Shown in pieces: positions 33,670 to 43,179 of a DNA stretch of 50,285 nt; within the stretch, counting starts at the first letter, position 1, and the number at the start of each line of letters is the position of its first letter. This stretch comes from Crocinitomicaceae bacterium. Its GTDB lineage: Bacteria; Bacteroidota; Bacteroidia; Flavobacteriales_D; Crocinitomicaceae. Position numbers and translations under genes: made by a program. The stretch lies in contig JAGNZC010000020.1 of NCBI GenBank assembly GCA_017984635.1, positions 1 through 50,285 of the forward strand. The letters are read 5' to 3'. The notes beneath the pieces are model-generated. The model saw only the letters and a list, made by a program, of their open reading frames with translations. It was not told where the DNA came from and did not search any database.

Positions 33670-34068
33670 TTATTCTGTTGATTTAGTTGCAATGATTACT
33701 TTCAAATTGTTTTTGATTCCAACTTGAAGAATATCCACTAAATCTTGAACTTTCAGATCAAAAGGTATGCGAACAATCACTGTATTGTCTTTCAATTTAG
33801 CTGTTTCTTGCAATAACAAGGTTTCTAAATCTCCAAAGGCAACTTCTTGTTTGTCAACATAGTACTTTTTCTCTTCCGTTACAGTTAAGGTAACATGTGC
33901 TTTTTGTGTTTTCTCATTATTCGATGATTCTGGTAGCGGAACTTTAATCACATTAGGATTCGCTAAAGTCGAAATAATTAAGAAAAACAGCAATAAAAAG
34001 AACATGATATCGCTTAATGCAGAAGTAGCTACCTCTGCATGAAACCTTCTATTTCGTTTTATTGCCAT
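33670..34068 (-). CDS. exbD: ExbD/TolR family biopolymer transport protein
   Basis: This 132-residue protein has a basic N-terminus (MAIKRNRRFHAEVATSAL), one membrane helix that begins with the essential aspartate, DIMFFLLLFFLIIST, and a periplasmic domain ending KVIIATKSTE. The aspartate near residue 20 is the proton-carrying residue of the family. It overlaps the end of the exbB gene by 20 bases and precedes the tonB-like gene by 58 bases. With ExbB it forms the inner-membrane motor. Confidence 0.92.
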   Translation of the reverse strand: MAIKRNRRFHAEVATSALSDIMFFLLLFFLIISTLANPNVIKVPLPESSNNEKTQKAHVTLTVTEEKKYYVDKQEVAFGDLETLLLQETAKLKDNTVIVRIPFDLKVQDLVDILQVGIKNNLKVIIATKSTE

Positions 34069-34801
34069 TGTCAGGTCGTTGAATTAAGTTTACAAAATCT
34101 AAGTTCATTTGTTGGATTTTCAACAAGTAAGCATCGATAATTCCATTCAAAATATGGTACGCTGCATACGCAATAATTCCAACGATCAAACCAGAACCAC
34201 TACTAATCATTTTTTCATACAAACCACCAGAAATATTACCAATACTTACGTTTTCTGTAACAGAAATACTATAGAATATTTTAATTACCCCTGCAATTGT
34301 TCCGATAAATCCTAATGTTGGTGCAATACCAGCAATCAACCCTAAATGACCCATATTTTTCTCCATCTTACCGATTTCAATATTCGCCATTTTATCCATG
34401 TTCGATTCTACTTCAGTAATTGGTCGACCAATTGTTAAAACACCTTCTTTTAAAACACTTGCATAAGCTGTATTATCTCTGTTCAATGTTTCAACCGCAG
34501 CATTCACATTTCCAGCTTCTAAATTTTGCTTAATATCGTGTAAAATGTTTTTATTGTATTTTGTAACGCGACGTAAATAGCGGTATTTTTCAATAATCAC
34601 CACCAATGTATAAAATAACAACAAGGCAATTGGAATTAAGAAAAATCCACCCTTCATTAAAAATTCAAGTGCAGACATCTCTTCTGTGACAGTTGCAGGT
34701 GCTGGAACAGGTGTTGAACCACTTGCTTCAATTTGTGAAAAGGCAAGTGTAGCCGTGAAAACTACCGCCAAAGTTAATACATGTTTAAATCGCTTATTCA
34801 T
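34049..34801 (-). CDS. exbB: ExbB/TolQ/MotA family proton channel protein
   Basis: This 250-residue inner-membrane protein has an apparent N-terminal signal or TM (LTLAVVFTATLAFSQ). The three canonical helices follow, near residues 49-70 (GGFFLIPIALLLFYTLVVIIE), ~150-175 (GLIAGIAPTLGFIGTIAGVI) and ~195-220 (GSGLIVGIIAYAAYHILNGII). The TLGFxGTxxG motif is diagnostic. The extra leader helix with FSQ end is common in Bacteroidota ExbB. It is first gene of the exbB-exbD-tonB-folC cluster. Confidence 0.92.
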   Translation of the reverse strand: MNKRFKHVLTLAVVFTATLAFSQIEASGSTPVPAPATVTEEMSALEFLMKGGFFLIPIALLLFYTLVVIIEKYRYLRRVTKYNKNILHDIKQNLEAGNVNAAVETLNRDNTAYASVLKEGVLTIGRPITEVESNMDKMANIEIGKMEKNMGHLGLIAGIAPTLGFIGTIAGVIKIFYSISVTENVSIGNISGGLYEKMISSGSGLIVGIIAYAAYHILNGIIDAYLLKIQQMNLDFVNLIQRPDNGNKTK

Positions 34802-34959
34802 TTCTTGTAAAATTTTAAGTGTAAAAATAAAGGATACTTGTTCATCTTAAAAATACATTGTGATTAGATATCCACACAATATTGTTAACTCGAAAAGGAA
34901 TGATTTAGTATGTAAATTGATTTAAAAAACTACAATTCTAAAGTAGTTTCATTTCATTC

Positions 34960-36093
34960 TTATTTTTTGAGCGCGATTTTTAGCCAGAAAAAACCAATTA
35001 ATCCCGCAGAAATTGATGAAATCAGGATAATCAACTTCGCAGACTGTATCATAGAAATGTCTTTAAAGGCTAAAAGTGTTACAAAAATCGACATGGTAAA
35101 TCCAATTCCTCCTAAACATGATGCTCCAATGATATGCGACCATTTCACGCCACTTGGTAAATGACTGATTTTCGATTTTACTGCAAGCCATGTAAATAAG
35201 GTGATTCCAATCGGTTTCCCTATTAATAATCCAAAAAAGATACCGATACTATAATTCTCAAACAAATTTGACTGCCAATTTGAAGTTAATTCAATTGCTG
35301 TATTAGCCATTGCAAAAAGCGGTAAAATGATAAATGGAACTGGAAAATGTAATTTCTTTTGAAGGATATTAGCAGGAGAATGTTTTTCATTCGAGCGGAG
35401 TGGGATGGTTAAAGCAACTAGAAAACCTGTAATGGTAGCATGTACACCTGATAAGTTCATGAAATACCACATACCAATTCCACCTATAATATAAAATAGT
35501 AATGAATTGATTTTTAGTTTATTGAGAACCAGTAAAAGGATGAATATCAGTAACGCTAATCCCAAATAAACAAAAGAAATAGTACTTGAATAAAACAAGG
35601 CAATGATAATTATCGCTCCTAAATCATCAATGATTGCGAGTGCTGCTAAAAATACTTTTAAAGCGGTTGGAACGCTATTTCCAATTAACGAAAGTACACC
35701 TAATGCGAAAGCAATGTCGGTAGCCATCGGAATTCCAAATCCGTTTGTTGTAGTTGAATTGAAATTGAAAGAAACATACAACAAAGCTGGAACAAGCATT
35801 CCGCCTAACGCACTAATTACTGGTAAACTTGCTTTTTTAATCGAAGAAAGTTCTCCTTCGATTAATTCTCGTTTTATTTCTAAGCCAATTAATAGAAAGA
35901 AAACAGACATCAATCCATCATTGATCCAATGCTCGAGTTTTAAGCCGGCCAAAGATTGTTCCCAAAAACCTGAATATATGGTTTTGAAAGGGGAATTGGC
36001 TAAAAGGAGCGATAGAAGCGTAACAAAGATTAATACAATTCCTCCAGATTTTTCGTTTTTGAAGAAATTTTTAAAAATGCTTGTTTGCTTCAT
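34960..36093 (-). CDS. nhaA: Na+/H+ antiporter NhaA
   Basis: This 377-residue inner-membrane antiporter has about 12 hydrophobic helices. Recognised segments are LEHWINDGLMSVFFLLIGLE, PMATDIAFALGVLSLIG (the conserved TDIAFALGVL containing the first Asp), and AALAIIDDLGAIIIIALF (the paired DD). These are the two sodium-binding aspartates of NhaA. It exports Na+ in exchange for protons, with pH and salt control. Only 7 bases separate it from the dehydrogenase gene upstream, so they probably share a transcript. Confidence 0.94.
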   Translation of the reverse strand: MKQTSIFKNFFKNEKSGGIVLIFVTLLSLLLANSPFKTIYSGFWEQSLAGLKLEHWINDGLMSVFFLLIGLEIKRELIEGELSSIKKASLPVISALGGMLVPALLYVSFNFNSTTTNGFGIPMATDIAFALGVLSLIGNSVPTALKVFLAALAIIDDLGAIIIIALFYSSTISFVYLGLALLIFILLLVLNKLKINSLLFYIIGGIGMWYFMNLSGVHATITGFLVALTIPLRSNEKHSPANILQKKLHFPVPFIILPLFAMANTAIELTSNWQSNLFENYSIGIFFGLLIGKPIGITLFTWLAVKSKISHLPSGVKWSHIIGASCLGGIGFTMSIFVTLLAFKDISMIQSAKLIILISSISAGLIGFFWLKIALKK

Positions 36094-36100
36094 TATATTC

Positions 36101-37330
36101 TTAAACCAATTGTTTTAAAGCAATTTCAAAAGCAGCTTTAGCAATACCTGTTTTACCTGGATTTACACTGTTTGCTTGAATCAAGGCGTTTTTGATGGTA
36201 GCACTTGTGTCTTCAAAAATCCCTTTGTCTGTAATCGTTTTTAAATCGTTACTCATTAAATAGGCAAATACACGTGCCATTCCACAGTTTGAAATAAAAT
36301 CTGGAATAATAGAGATTGATTGATCTGCTTTGTCTGCGATTGGACCAAAGAAAATTTCTGGATCGGCAAAAGGTACGTTAGCTCCTGAAGAAATTACTTC
36401 CATTCCGCCAGCTATCATATCGTTTAACTGTGATTCAGTAATCATACGTGAACCTGCACATGGAATGAAAACTTCTGCCTTCAATTTCCAAATACGAACA
36501 TTCATTTCATCGTAAGGAATTAAATTTGGATGAGCTAATTCGTTACCGTTCTTAGATAAGTACAACGCTTTTATTTCTTCAAATGTAAAACCATCTTCCT
36601 TGATTAAACCACCTACACGGTCAATAATACCAATGATTTTTGCTCCTTGTTGTGCTAAATAATATGCAGCAGCTGAACCTACATTTCCCCAACCTTGTAC
36701 AATTACTTTTTTACCAATTAAGTTGCCACCCCAAATCGAGTAGTAATGTTGAATGGATTGTGCAACACCATATCCAGTAATCATATCTGCTATGACTAAT
36801 TTTTTGTTGACGTCTGGAGAAAAAGTTTCATCCTCAATCACTTTTAAAACGCCATATCTTAATTGACCAATTCGATTGATTTTTTGTGCTTCTCTTGGTT
36901 GAAAATGTCCATTAAAAACGCCTTCTTGCGGATGCCAAACACCACAATCTTCTGTCATGGGTATAACTTCATGGATTTCGTCGACATTTAAATCGCCACC
37001 TGTACCATAATAATGTTTCAATAATGGAGTAACTGCAGCGTACCATCTTCTTAATACACCTTCTTTACGTGGGTCTTTTGGATCAAAATTAATTCCTGAT
37101 TTAGCTCCTCCAATAGCTGGACCAGCCACTGTAAACTTTACTTCCATTGTTTTTGCCAATGATTCAACCTCACGTTTGTCTAAACCTACACGCATTCGAG
37201 TTCCTCCACCAGCAGCGCCACCTCTCAAAGAATTGATTACAACCCAGCCTTCAGCTTCTGTTTCTGCATCTTTCCATTCAAATACAATTTCAGGGCGTTT
37301 GTTTTCAAACTTTTCGAGTAAATCTTTCAT
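36101..37330 (-). CDS. Glu/Leu/Phe/Val dehydrogenase
   Basis: This ~409-residue NAD(P)-dependent amino-acid dehydrogenase interconverts an L-amino acid with its 2-oxo acid and ammonia. The dimerisation/catalytic domain includes GGAAGGGTRMR, KFTVAGPAIGGAKSGI (catalytic Lys) and GTGGDLNVDEI. The Rossmann fold appears as VIVQGWGNVGSAAAYYLAQQ. The family usually has a hexamer of ~420 residues. I begin at the ATG of 37330 (MKDLLEKFENK). The ATG of 37354 overlaps the promoter -7 box at 37352-37359 and so is unlikely. Glutamate versus leucine specificity cannot be read from the sequence. Confidence 0.9.
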   Translation of the reverse strand: MKDLLEKFENKRPEIVFEWKDAETEAEGWVVINSLRGGAAGGGTRMRVGLDKREVESLAKTMEVKFTVAGPAIGGAKSGINFDPKDPRKEGVLRRWYAAVTPLLKHYYGTGGDLNVDEIHEVIPMTEDCGVWHPQEGVFNGHFQPREAQKINRIGQLRYGVLKVIEDETFSPDVNKKLVIADMITGYGVAQSIQHYYSIWGGNLIGKKVIVQGWGNVGSAAAYYLAQQGAKIIGIIDRVGGLIKEDGFTFEEIKALYLSKNGNELAHPNLIPYDEMNVRIWKLKAEVFIPCAGSRMITESQLNDMIAGGMEVISSGANVPFADPEIFFGPIADKADQSISIIPDFISNCGMARVFAYLMSNDLKTITDKGIFEDTSATIKNALIQANSVNPGKTGIAKAAFEIALKQLV

Positions 37331-37351
37331 TTTTGAGTTTTTAAGAAAGTG

Positions 37352-37359
37352 CAAATTTA
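37352..37359 (-). promoter_or_regulatory. -7 element of the dehydrogenase-nhaA unit
   Basis: The minus strand reads TAAATTTG, an exact TAnnTTTG. A TTA sits 18 bases upstream in place of TTG. It lies about 22 bases before the 37330 ATG and supports that start. Confidence 0.5.
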
Positions 37360-37426
37360 ATAAACTAACTGAATTTTTAAGAGCTAATCGTTATTAATTC
37401 GTTTGTTTTAAAGTAATTGATTGGAA

Positions 37427-38497
37427 TTAAGCAAGATGAAAAACGCCACCAATACTGTCTTTTTTTGCTCCAGTTACGGATGCAAGTGAGTTGGCTCTTT
37501 TTTCAGTGTATAAATAACCCAAATAGGCAAAAATAAGTGCTTCTTTAAAGTCAATGATTGCAGTTGATGGAATACTAATTTCTCCATTGAAATAATGCTG
37601 AATACGCTCAATTAAATAGGCGTTTTTAGCGCCACCACCTGTTATAAATACGCGTTGACATTTTTTATCGTTTAAGGTTGTGCTAATTTGTAAAGCAATG
37701 TGTTCAACAACTGTTCTCAAATTGTTTTCAATTTCTTTATCAAATTTCAATAAAGGATAGAAGAACTCTTCCAACCATTCAGTTCCTAATGATTTAGGGC
37801 CTTCTAACGAATAAAAATCAAGGCTATTCAATAAATCCAATGAAAAGAAATTTATTTCACCGGATTGAGCTAAATCACCGTTTTTATCAAATTCTAATCC
37901 TTTGGCTTTGGCTAATTTATTAAGTGGCAAGTTACCGGGACAAATGTCGTACGCATAAATCGTATGATTCGATTGATAGCTAAAATTAGCAAAACCGCCA
38001 ATGTTTAAAAATGAATCCGCTTCTTGTTGAAACAAACCAAAATCACCTATTGGAACCAAAGGTGCTCCTTGACCTCCTTCGATGATGTCTCGCGTTCTAA
38101 AATCATTGATTACATTGATTCCTGTAATCGCAGCAATTGTCGAACCACAACCTAATTGCAAAGTAAATCCATTTTTAGGTTGGTGTAATAATGTTTGTCC
38201 GTGTGATGCTATCGCAGTAATCGATGAAGGAAGAATGGAGTTTTTTGTAATAAATAGATTTATTGCTTCTCCAAAAAAGCGACCAATTTCTTTGTCTAAT
38301 ATACAAATTTGCGCAATTGAAAGTTGGTGATACGATTCAATTTTAATTTTTAGATCTTCTGGAAAGGCAACTGATTCAGTATGTAAAAGTTCAAAATTAT
38401 CTGTTGAATTTTCATTTTTTTTGAAACAAACATGTGCGATATCAAGCCCATCTAATGAGGTTCCTGACATTAATCCGATAAATTCTGATTTTCTCAT
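37427..38497 (-). CDS. anmK: Anhydro-N-acetylmuramic acid kinase
   Basis: This ~356-residue enzyme phosphorylates and hydrolyses 1,6-anhydro-MurNAc released in cell-wall turnover, giving MurNAc-6-phosphate. The signature FIGLMSGTSLDGLDIAH opens the protein at ATG 38497 (MRKSEF). An in-frame extension of 116 codons runs antisense through the acyl-CoA dehydrogenase gene and is not part of it. Other blocks are ASHGQTLLHQP, QLGCGSTIAAITGINVINDFRTRD, NIGGFANFSY, DICPGNLPLN and VFITGGGAKNAYL, matching AnmK of the hexokinase/actin-fold family. It is cytoplasmic. Confidence 0.95.
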   Translation of the reverse strand: MRKSEFIGLMSGTSLDGLDIAHVCFKKNENSTDNFELLHTESVAFPEDLKIKIESYHQLSIAQICILDKEIGRFFGEAINLFITKNSILPSSITAIASHGQTLLHQPKNGFTLQLGCGSTIAAITGINVINDFRTRDIIEGGQGAPLVPIGDFGLFQQEADSFLNIGGFANFSYQSNHTIYAYDICPGNLPLNKLAKAKGLEFDKNGDLAQSGEINFFSLDLLNSLDFYSLEGPKSLGTEWLEEFFYPLLKFDKEIENNLRTVVEHIALQISTTLNDKKCQRVFITGGGAKNAYLIERIQHYFNGEISIPSTAIIDFKEALIFAYLGYLYTEKRANSLASVTGAKKDSIGGVFHLA

Positions 38498-38530
38498 AAT
38501 GCAATAAGCGTAAAAATAAAAATATTCGTT

Positions 38531-38538
38531 TAAATTTG
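38531..38538 (+). promoter_or_regulatory. -7 element of acyl-CoA dehydrogenase
   Basis: TAAATTTG, an exact match to TAnnTTTG, lies 35 bases before the ATG. No clear -33 TTG is seen. Confidence 0.4.
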
Positions 38539-38573
38539 CAATCATAAAGCTAAAAATTAAAATCAGAATAAGC

Positions 38574-39713
38574 ATGAATTTTGAATTAACTGAAGAACAA
38601 ATTGCCGTTAAAGAAGCAGCTAGAGATTTTGCACAAAACGTGTTGAAACCTGGCGTAATCGACCGTGATAACAACCAACGTTTTCCTGCTGAAGAAATCA
38701 AACAATTAGGTGAATTAGGTTTCATGGGTATGATGGTGAGTCCTGAATACGGTGGAAGTGGAATGGATACTTTGTCATATGTTTTGGCAATGGAAGAAAT
38801 TTCTAAAGTGGATGCCTCTGCGTCAGTTTGTATGTCTGTAAACAACTCTTTGGTTTGTTGGGGATTAGAAAAATATGGTTCAGAAGAGCAAAAACAGAAA
38901 TATTTAGTTCCATTGGCTAAGGGTGAAAAAATTGGTGCGTTTTGTTTATCAGAGCCAGAAGCTGGATCAGATGCAACATCTCAAAGTACAACTGCGATTG
39001 ATAAAGGAGATCATTATGTATTGAATGGTACAAAAAATTGGATTACAAACGGTTCTTCTGCTTCAGTTTACTTGGTGATTGCTCAAACGGATGTTGCTGC
39101 AGGTCACAAAGGAATTAATGCATTCATTATTGAGCGCGGGATGGAAGGTTTCATCGTTGGGGCTAAAGAAGATAAAATGGGAATTCGCGGAAGCGATACA
39201 CATACATTGTTATTCAATGATGTGAAAGTTCCTAAAGAAAATAGAATTGGAGTAGATGGATTTGGTTTTACATTTGCGATGAAAGTATTATCTGGTGGTA
39301 GAATCGGAATTGCTGCTCAAGCTTTAGGAATTGCTGCAGGCGCATTTGAATTAGCTTTAGCTTATTCTCAAGAACGTAAAGCATTCGGAAAAGAGATTTT
39401 CAAACACCAAGCTATTGCTTTTAAATTAGCAGATATGGCAACTGAAATTGAAGCAGCTAGAATGTTGGTTTACCGTTCAGCAGTTGATAAAGATATGGGT
39501 AGAAATTACGATCAATCTTCAGCAATGGCTAAGTTATATGCTTCTAAAGTAGCAATGGAACAAACGGTTGAAGCCGTTCAAATCCATGGTGGTTATGGTT
39601 TTGTGAAAGAATACCATGTAGAACGTTTGATGCGTGATGCGAAAATCACTCAAATTTATGAAGGTACTTCTGAAGTTCAAAAAATAGTTATTTCAAGAGG
39701 TTTATTGAAATAA
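38574..39713 (+). CDS. Acyl-CoA dehydrogenase (short/medium-chain type)
   Basis: This 379-residue FAD enzyme performs the first oxidation in fatty-acid or branched-chain acyl-CoA breakdown. It has the N-terminal helical domain (MNFELTEEQIAVKEAARDFA), the beta-domain FAD/substrate site GAFCLSEPEAGSDATSQSTTA and WITNGSSASVYLV, and C-terminal helices with RKAFGKEIFKHQAIAFKLADMA. The catalytic base is in QIYEGTSEVQKI, and a conserved GGYGFVKEYHVERLMRD precedes it. Length and motifs fit the butyryl/isobutyryl-CoA group. It is single-gene, terminated by the hairpin at 39731-39757. Confidence 0.94.
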   Translation: MNFELTEEQIAVKEAARDFAQNVLKPGVIDRDNNQRFPAEEIKQLGELGFMGMMVSPEYGGSGMDTLSYVLAMEEISKVDASASVCMSVNNSLVCWGLEKYGSEEQKQKYLVPLAKGEKIGAFCLSEPEAGSDATSQSTTAIDKGDHYVLNGTKNWITNGSSASVYLVIAQTDVAAGHKGINAFIIERGMEGFIVGAKEDKMGIRGSDTHTLLFNDVKVPKENRIGVDGFGFTFAMKVLSGGRIGIAAQALGIAAGAFELALAYSQERKAFGKEIFKHQAIAFKLADMATEIEAARMLVYRSAVDKDMGRNYDQSSAMAKLYASKVAMEQTVEAVQIHGGYGFVKEYHVERLMRDAKITQIYEGTSEVQKIVISRGLLK

Positions 39714-39730
39714 GATACTATATATAATTG

Positions 39731-39757
39731 AAAAGGGAAGTTAATCACTTCCCTTTT
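39731..39757. terminator. Bidirectional terminator between acyl-CoA dehydrogenase and murF
   Basis: The perfect inverted repeat AAAAGGGAAG/CTTCCCTTTT, with further GT/AC pairing near the loop, is followed by a T-run on the plus strand. The two genes converge. Confidence 0.85.
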
Positions 39758-39758
39758 T

Positions 39759-41048
39759 TTAGTTCAATACTTTTTCAAAGCGTTCTAATCCGATTCCTCG
39801 TGAACCTTTTAACAAGATTAATTTCTTTGTTAAAGGTTTAGAGTTGAAATAAGTTGTAGCCTCTTCACAATCTTTGAATTGTTTTTCAATGTATGTAGAT
39901 GGTATTGCTTTAAATAATGGACCAACTGTAAAACAATTCAATTTATTCTTTTCTACAAAATGAATAATTGCTTGGTGTTCTTTCATACTTTCGATTCCTA
40001 ATTCTAACATGTCACCAATAATTGCAATTTTATCTTCGTGATCAATCATTGCAAAACTTTCTAATGCAGACAGCATACTTGTTGGGTTTGCATTGTAGCA
40101 ATCAAGAATCAAGGTGTTATTTTCCATTTCTTTAACTTGAGAACGATTGTTATCAGGTTGGTATTCCGTTAATGCTTTGTTGATTAATTCATATTGAATA
40201 GCAAAGATTTTTCCAAATGTAATCGCTGCTAAGTAATTGTAAAAGTTATATTTCCCAACCATTTTCATGGATAGAATAGGAGAGGAGTAGTTTTCAGAAG
40301 AATACTGCAATGAAATATAGGGCGATAATTTTACCAATTCACCTTTAATAGAAGATGTTTGAGAGGTACCATAACTTATACTTTTGATATCAGATGGAAG
40401 ATTGTTGACCAATACTTCATCATCCGCATTATAAATTAAAATTCCATTCTTTTTTTCAACCGCTTGATACAATTCTTTTTTTGTTTTCAATACACCTTCA
40501 AAGCCTCCAAATCCTTCTAAATGTGCTTTACCTATATTGGTTATAATTCCATGAGTAGGTTCACAGATTGCACACAATTCCTCAATGTCTTTGAATCGAT
40601 TTGCGCCCATTTCAATAATGGCAATTTCGTGTTCTGCTGTTAATTCTAGTAAAGTTAAAGGTACACCAATGTGATTGTTTAAATTACCTTTTGTCGCAAG
40701 TGTTTTGTAGGTTGTTCGTAAAACAGCTGCAATAAGTTCTTTTGTACTTGTTTTACCATTGCTTCCAGTAATACCAATAAATGGAATATTGAATTTTAAA
40801 CGATGGTAATTCGCTAATTTCTGTAGGAATTCTAAACAGTTTTCAACTAAAAAAATAGCATCAGAAGTTTTGTATGTCGCTTCATCTACAATTACATATT
40901 TTGCCCCATTTAATAACGCTTGATCTGCAAAGGTATTTCCATTAAAGTTTTCACCTTTTAAAGCGATAAAAAGACAGTCTCTTTGAATGGAACGGGTATC
41001 TGTACAAACCCCTGTAGTTTCATAAAATAATTGAAAATATTTTTCCAT
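39759..41048 (-). CDS. murF: UDP-MurNAc-tripeptide:D-Ala-D-Ala ligase
   Basis: This 429-residue Mur ligase attaches D-Ala-D-Ala to UDP-MurNAc-tripeptide, the last cytoplasmic step of peptidoglycan precursor assembly. The N-terminal domain reads TGVCTDTRSIQRDCLFIALKG. The P-loop is GITGSNGKTSTKELIAAVL near residue 93. Further motifs are LNNHIGVPLTLL, IEMGANRFKDIEELC, LDCYNANPTSMLSAL (DCYNANP, the MurF mark) and IAIIGDMLELG. Length is near the family's ~450. It lies after gldJ on the same strand but behind a strong hairpin (41064-41087), so read-through would be limited. Confidence 0.95.
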   Translation of the reverse strand: MEKYFQLFYETTGVCTDTRSIQRDCLFIALKGENFNGNTFADQALLNGAKYVIVDEATYKTSDAIFLVENCLEFLQKLANYHRLKFNIPFIGITGSNGKTSTKELIAAVLRTTYKTLATKGNLNNHIGVPLTLLELTAEHEIAIIEMGANRFKDIEELCAICEPTHGIITNIGKAHLEGFGGFEGVLKTKKELYQAVEKKNGILIYNADDEVLVNNLPSDIKSISYGTSQTSSIKGELVKLSPYISLQYSSENYSSPILSMKMVGKYNFYNYLAAITFGKIFAIQYELINKALTEYQPDNNRSQVKEMENNTLILDCYNANPTSMLSALESFAMIDHEDKIAIIGDMLELGIESMKEHQAIIHFVEKNKLNCFTVGPLFKAIPSTYIEKQFKDCEEATTYFNSKPLTKKLILLKGSRGIGLERFEKVLN

Positions 41049-41063
41049 ATTAGTTTATAGTAA

Positions 41064-41087
41064 AAAAGCCCGAATCAACGGGCTTTT
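41064..41087 (-). terminator. Terminator after gldJ, before murF
   Basis: AAAAGCCCG/CGGGCTTTT form a 9-bp stem with a 6-base loop, ending in a T-run on the minus strand. It lies in the 58-base gldJ-murF space. Confidence 0.8.
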
Positions 41088-41106
41088 AAATGTATAATAA
41101 AGTTAT

Positions 41107-43119
41107 TTATTTTTTCTTTTTCTTGCTGTTCATTCCAGTAGGACTTCCAACACGATCCATCGCACATCTAAATCCAATTGCATCGGTTGATTGATCTTCG
41201 TCTAGGAATCTTCTGTTACCTACTGCCAACCAATAAGCTCTGTCTTTCCATGAACCACCTTTGTAAACGTGTGCTTTATCAGACACAAGAGTAGTAGGGT
41301 GTGCTTTGTTTCCACCAGTACCAATTTGTTTCCCATCTATACCAAATTCTTCGTTTCTACTTTGGTACATAACTAATTTAGGGTCACGACTTGCTTGGTT
41401 AATTCCATTTTTACGATCGTCGTTTTTGAAATAGATAGAAGACTCAATATCACCATCTAAATAATCAGCGTAATCATCTTTTCTATAGTTCAAACGACCA
41501 ATGTTTTCTTCTTCTGTTACATTTCTGTATTTTAATTTTCCAGGTGTATCAGTAATGTATTCATTGAATCCATCTTTTAACATAGAAACGATTTCATAAG
41601 CATATTCTTCACCAGCAGCAGAAGTTCTTGGTTCTGTAAACAATCCTTCGAATAATTCTTCTTGAATCAACATGGATGCTTCTTGGTCGAACTTATCATT
41701 TTTTAAAGCAATTGCTCTATCGATGATTTCATTAGCTTTTCTCAATAAAGATAATTCTACTGTATCTTTTGTCTTGTTGTGAGAAACATAGAAAGGATCC
41801 GGTGCAGCACCTCTTTTCACAGGGTTTCTTGATGAAACTGTAGAAGCTAATCCTTTCACAACTGTATCACTAATTTTGTGCTCGTCTGCAGTCACACGTT
41901 GAAAACGAACGCGTTCAAACTCATTGATGTATTCTTTCATTCCATGAACATCATATTCTACTTGCGCATTTTTAGTTTCAGTAGAACCTTCGTTATTCAA
42001 TAATTTTGTTTTGAATACATTTCCTCTGTATGGACGGAATTCATCAAAGTCTTCAGATGATAAAGGTCTGTAAACGTCTAATACCCATTCTGAAACGTTA
42101 CCAGCCATGTTGTATAAACCATAATCATTTGGCCAATAAGAATCAACTGGAGCTGTTACATCTGCACCATCGTTTAAGTTCCCAGCGATACCCATGTAAT
42201 CTCCTTTTCCTCTAACGAAGTTAGCACGAATCTGACCTTGGAATTTCTCGTTGTCATTACGAACCCAGTGACCATTCCATGGATAAATTCTTCTTTCAGA
42301 AATATTTTCAGTACCTGCTTCAAGATTACCAATTAATCCAGCTGCTGCAAATTCCCATTCAGCTTCAGTTGGTAGGCGGTAGCGCGGTAATAATAATCCG
42401 TCTTCCATTCTTACGATACGTTCTCCTAATTTTTTACCTTCTTTTTTCGATGGATTTAAATTCACTAAACTATTTCTAATTCCTTCTTCATACTGACCAG
42501 CTAAATATGCTTCAGTATTGAATGTTTTATCATCTTTTTGTTCTGTATTCCAATTAAATATACCTTCTTTGATTAAGATGTATTCATTAACACGATCAGT
42601 TCTCCATTTACAAAAATCATTTGCTTGCAACCAAGAAACACCAACAACAGGGTAATCTCTATAAGCAGGATGTCTTAAGTAATATTCAACATATTTTTCA
42701 TTGAATCCAAGTGGCGATCTCCAACATAAAGTGTCAGGCAATGCATTTTTGTATACCATTGGATACGATTCGTATGCTCTAGAAATCCAATATAAGTATT
42801 CCAACCAATGAAAGTTAGTTACCTCTGTTTGATCCATATAAAAAGAAGAAACCGTTACACGTGCAGCACGGCTGTTCCAGTCTTCCATTACATCTTGTTC
42901 TGATCTACCCATTGTGAAAGAACCACCTTCTACCAATGTTAAACCTGGTCCAGTCATTTGATCCATAAAAGGAACTTTTTCAAATCCTCCTTTTTTAGGA
43001 TCATTGAAGCCCCAACCTGTTGAAGTTGAAGCGTCTTTAGAGCAAGAAGCAATAAACAAACCTGTTATCACAATTGCAGTTAATTTTAATAATTGCATAT
43101 TTTTGATTTGATTTTTCAT
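41107..43119 (-). CDS. gldJ: Gliding motility lipoprotein GldJ
   Basis: This ~670-residue lipoprotein belongs to the gliding/type IX secretion apparatus. The N-terminal lipobox is LLKLTAIVITGLFIASC. The mature protein carries a split formylglycine-generating-enzyme-like (FGE-sulfatase) domain: GLTLVEGGSFTMGRSEQDV, SSFYMDQTEVTNFHWLEYLYW, YPVVGVSWLQANDFCKWR, LPTEAEWEFAA, GNVSEWVLDVYR, and near the C-terminus VYKGGSWKDRAYW and DAIGFRCAMDR. A ~180-residue insert between these, and the C-terminal KKKKK, distinguish GldJ from GldK. I use the ATG at 43119; an ATG 15 bases upstream lies at the edge of the -7 box. Clustering with porU/porV is conserved in Bacteroidota. Confidence 0.92.
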   Translation of the reverse strand: MKNQIKNMQLLKLTAIVITGLFIASCSKDASTSTGWGFNDPKKGGFEKVPFMDQMTGPGLTLVEGGSFTMGRSEQDVMEDWNSRAARVTVSSFYMDQTEVTNFHWLEYLYWISRAYESYPMVYKNALPDTLCWRSPLGFNEKYVEYYLRHPAYRDYPVVGVSWLQANDFCKWRTDRVNEYILIKEGIFNWNTEQKDDKTFNTEAYLAGQYEEGIRNSLVNLNPSKKEGKKLGERIVRMEDGLLLPRYRLPTEAEWEFAAAGLIGNLEAGTENISERRIYPWNGHWVRNDNEKFQGQIRANFVRGKGDYMGIAGNLNDGADVTAPVDSYWPNDYGLYNMAGNVSEWVLDVYRPLSSEDFDEFRPYRGNVFKTKLLNNEGSTETKNAQVEYDVHGMKEYINEFERVRFQRVTADEHKISDTVVKGLASTVSSRNPVKRGAAPDPFYVSHNKTKDTVELSLLRKANEIIDRAIALKNDKFDQEASMLIQEELFEGLFTEPRTSAAGEEYAYEIVSMLKDGFNEYITDTPGKLKYRNVTEEENIGRLNYRKDDYADYLDGDIESSIYFKNDDRKNGINQASRDPKLVMYQSRNEEFGIDGKQIGTGGNKAHPTTLVSDKAHVYKGGSWKDRAYWLAVGNRRFLDEDQSTDAIGFRCAMDRVGSPTGMNSKKKKK

Positions 43120-43131
43120 AATTTCAATTCG

Positions 43132-43139
43132 CAAATTTA
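43132..43139 (-). promoter_or_regulatory. -7 element of gldJ
   Basis: The minus strand reads TAAATTTG, with CTG (for TTG) 18 bases upstream. It is 13 bases from the chosen ATG and overlaps the alternative upstream ATG (43134), disfavouring the latter. Confidence 0.45.
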
Positions 43140-43179
43140 TACCTTATAAACGTAATTCAGTAAAAAAGTTACATTTTTT

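Noticed and set aside
35603..36118. 171-codon plus-strand frame
   Set aside because: It lies entirely antisense to nhaA and has no family features.
38498..38845. N-terminal extension of anmK by 116 codons
   Set aside because: It is antisense to acyl-CoA dehydrogenase. The true start is the ATG just before FIGLMSGTSLDG.
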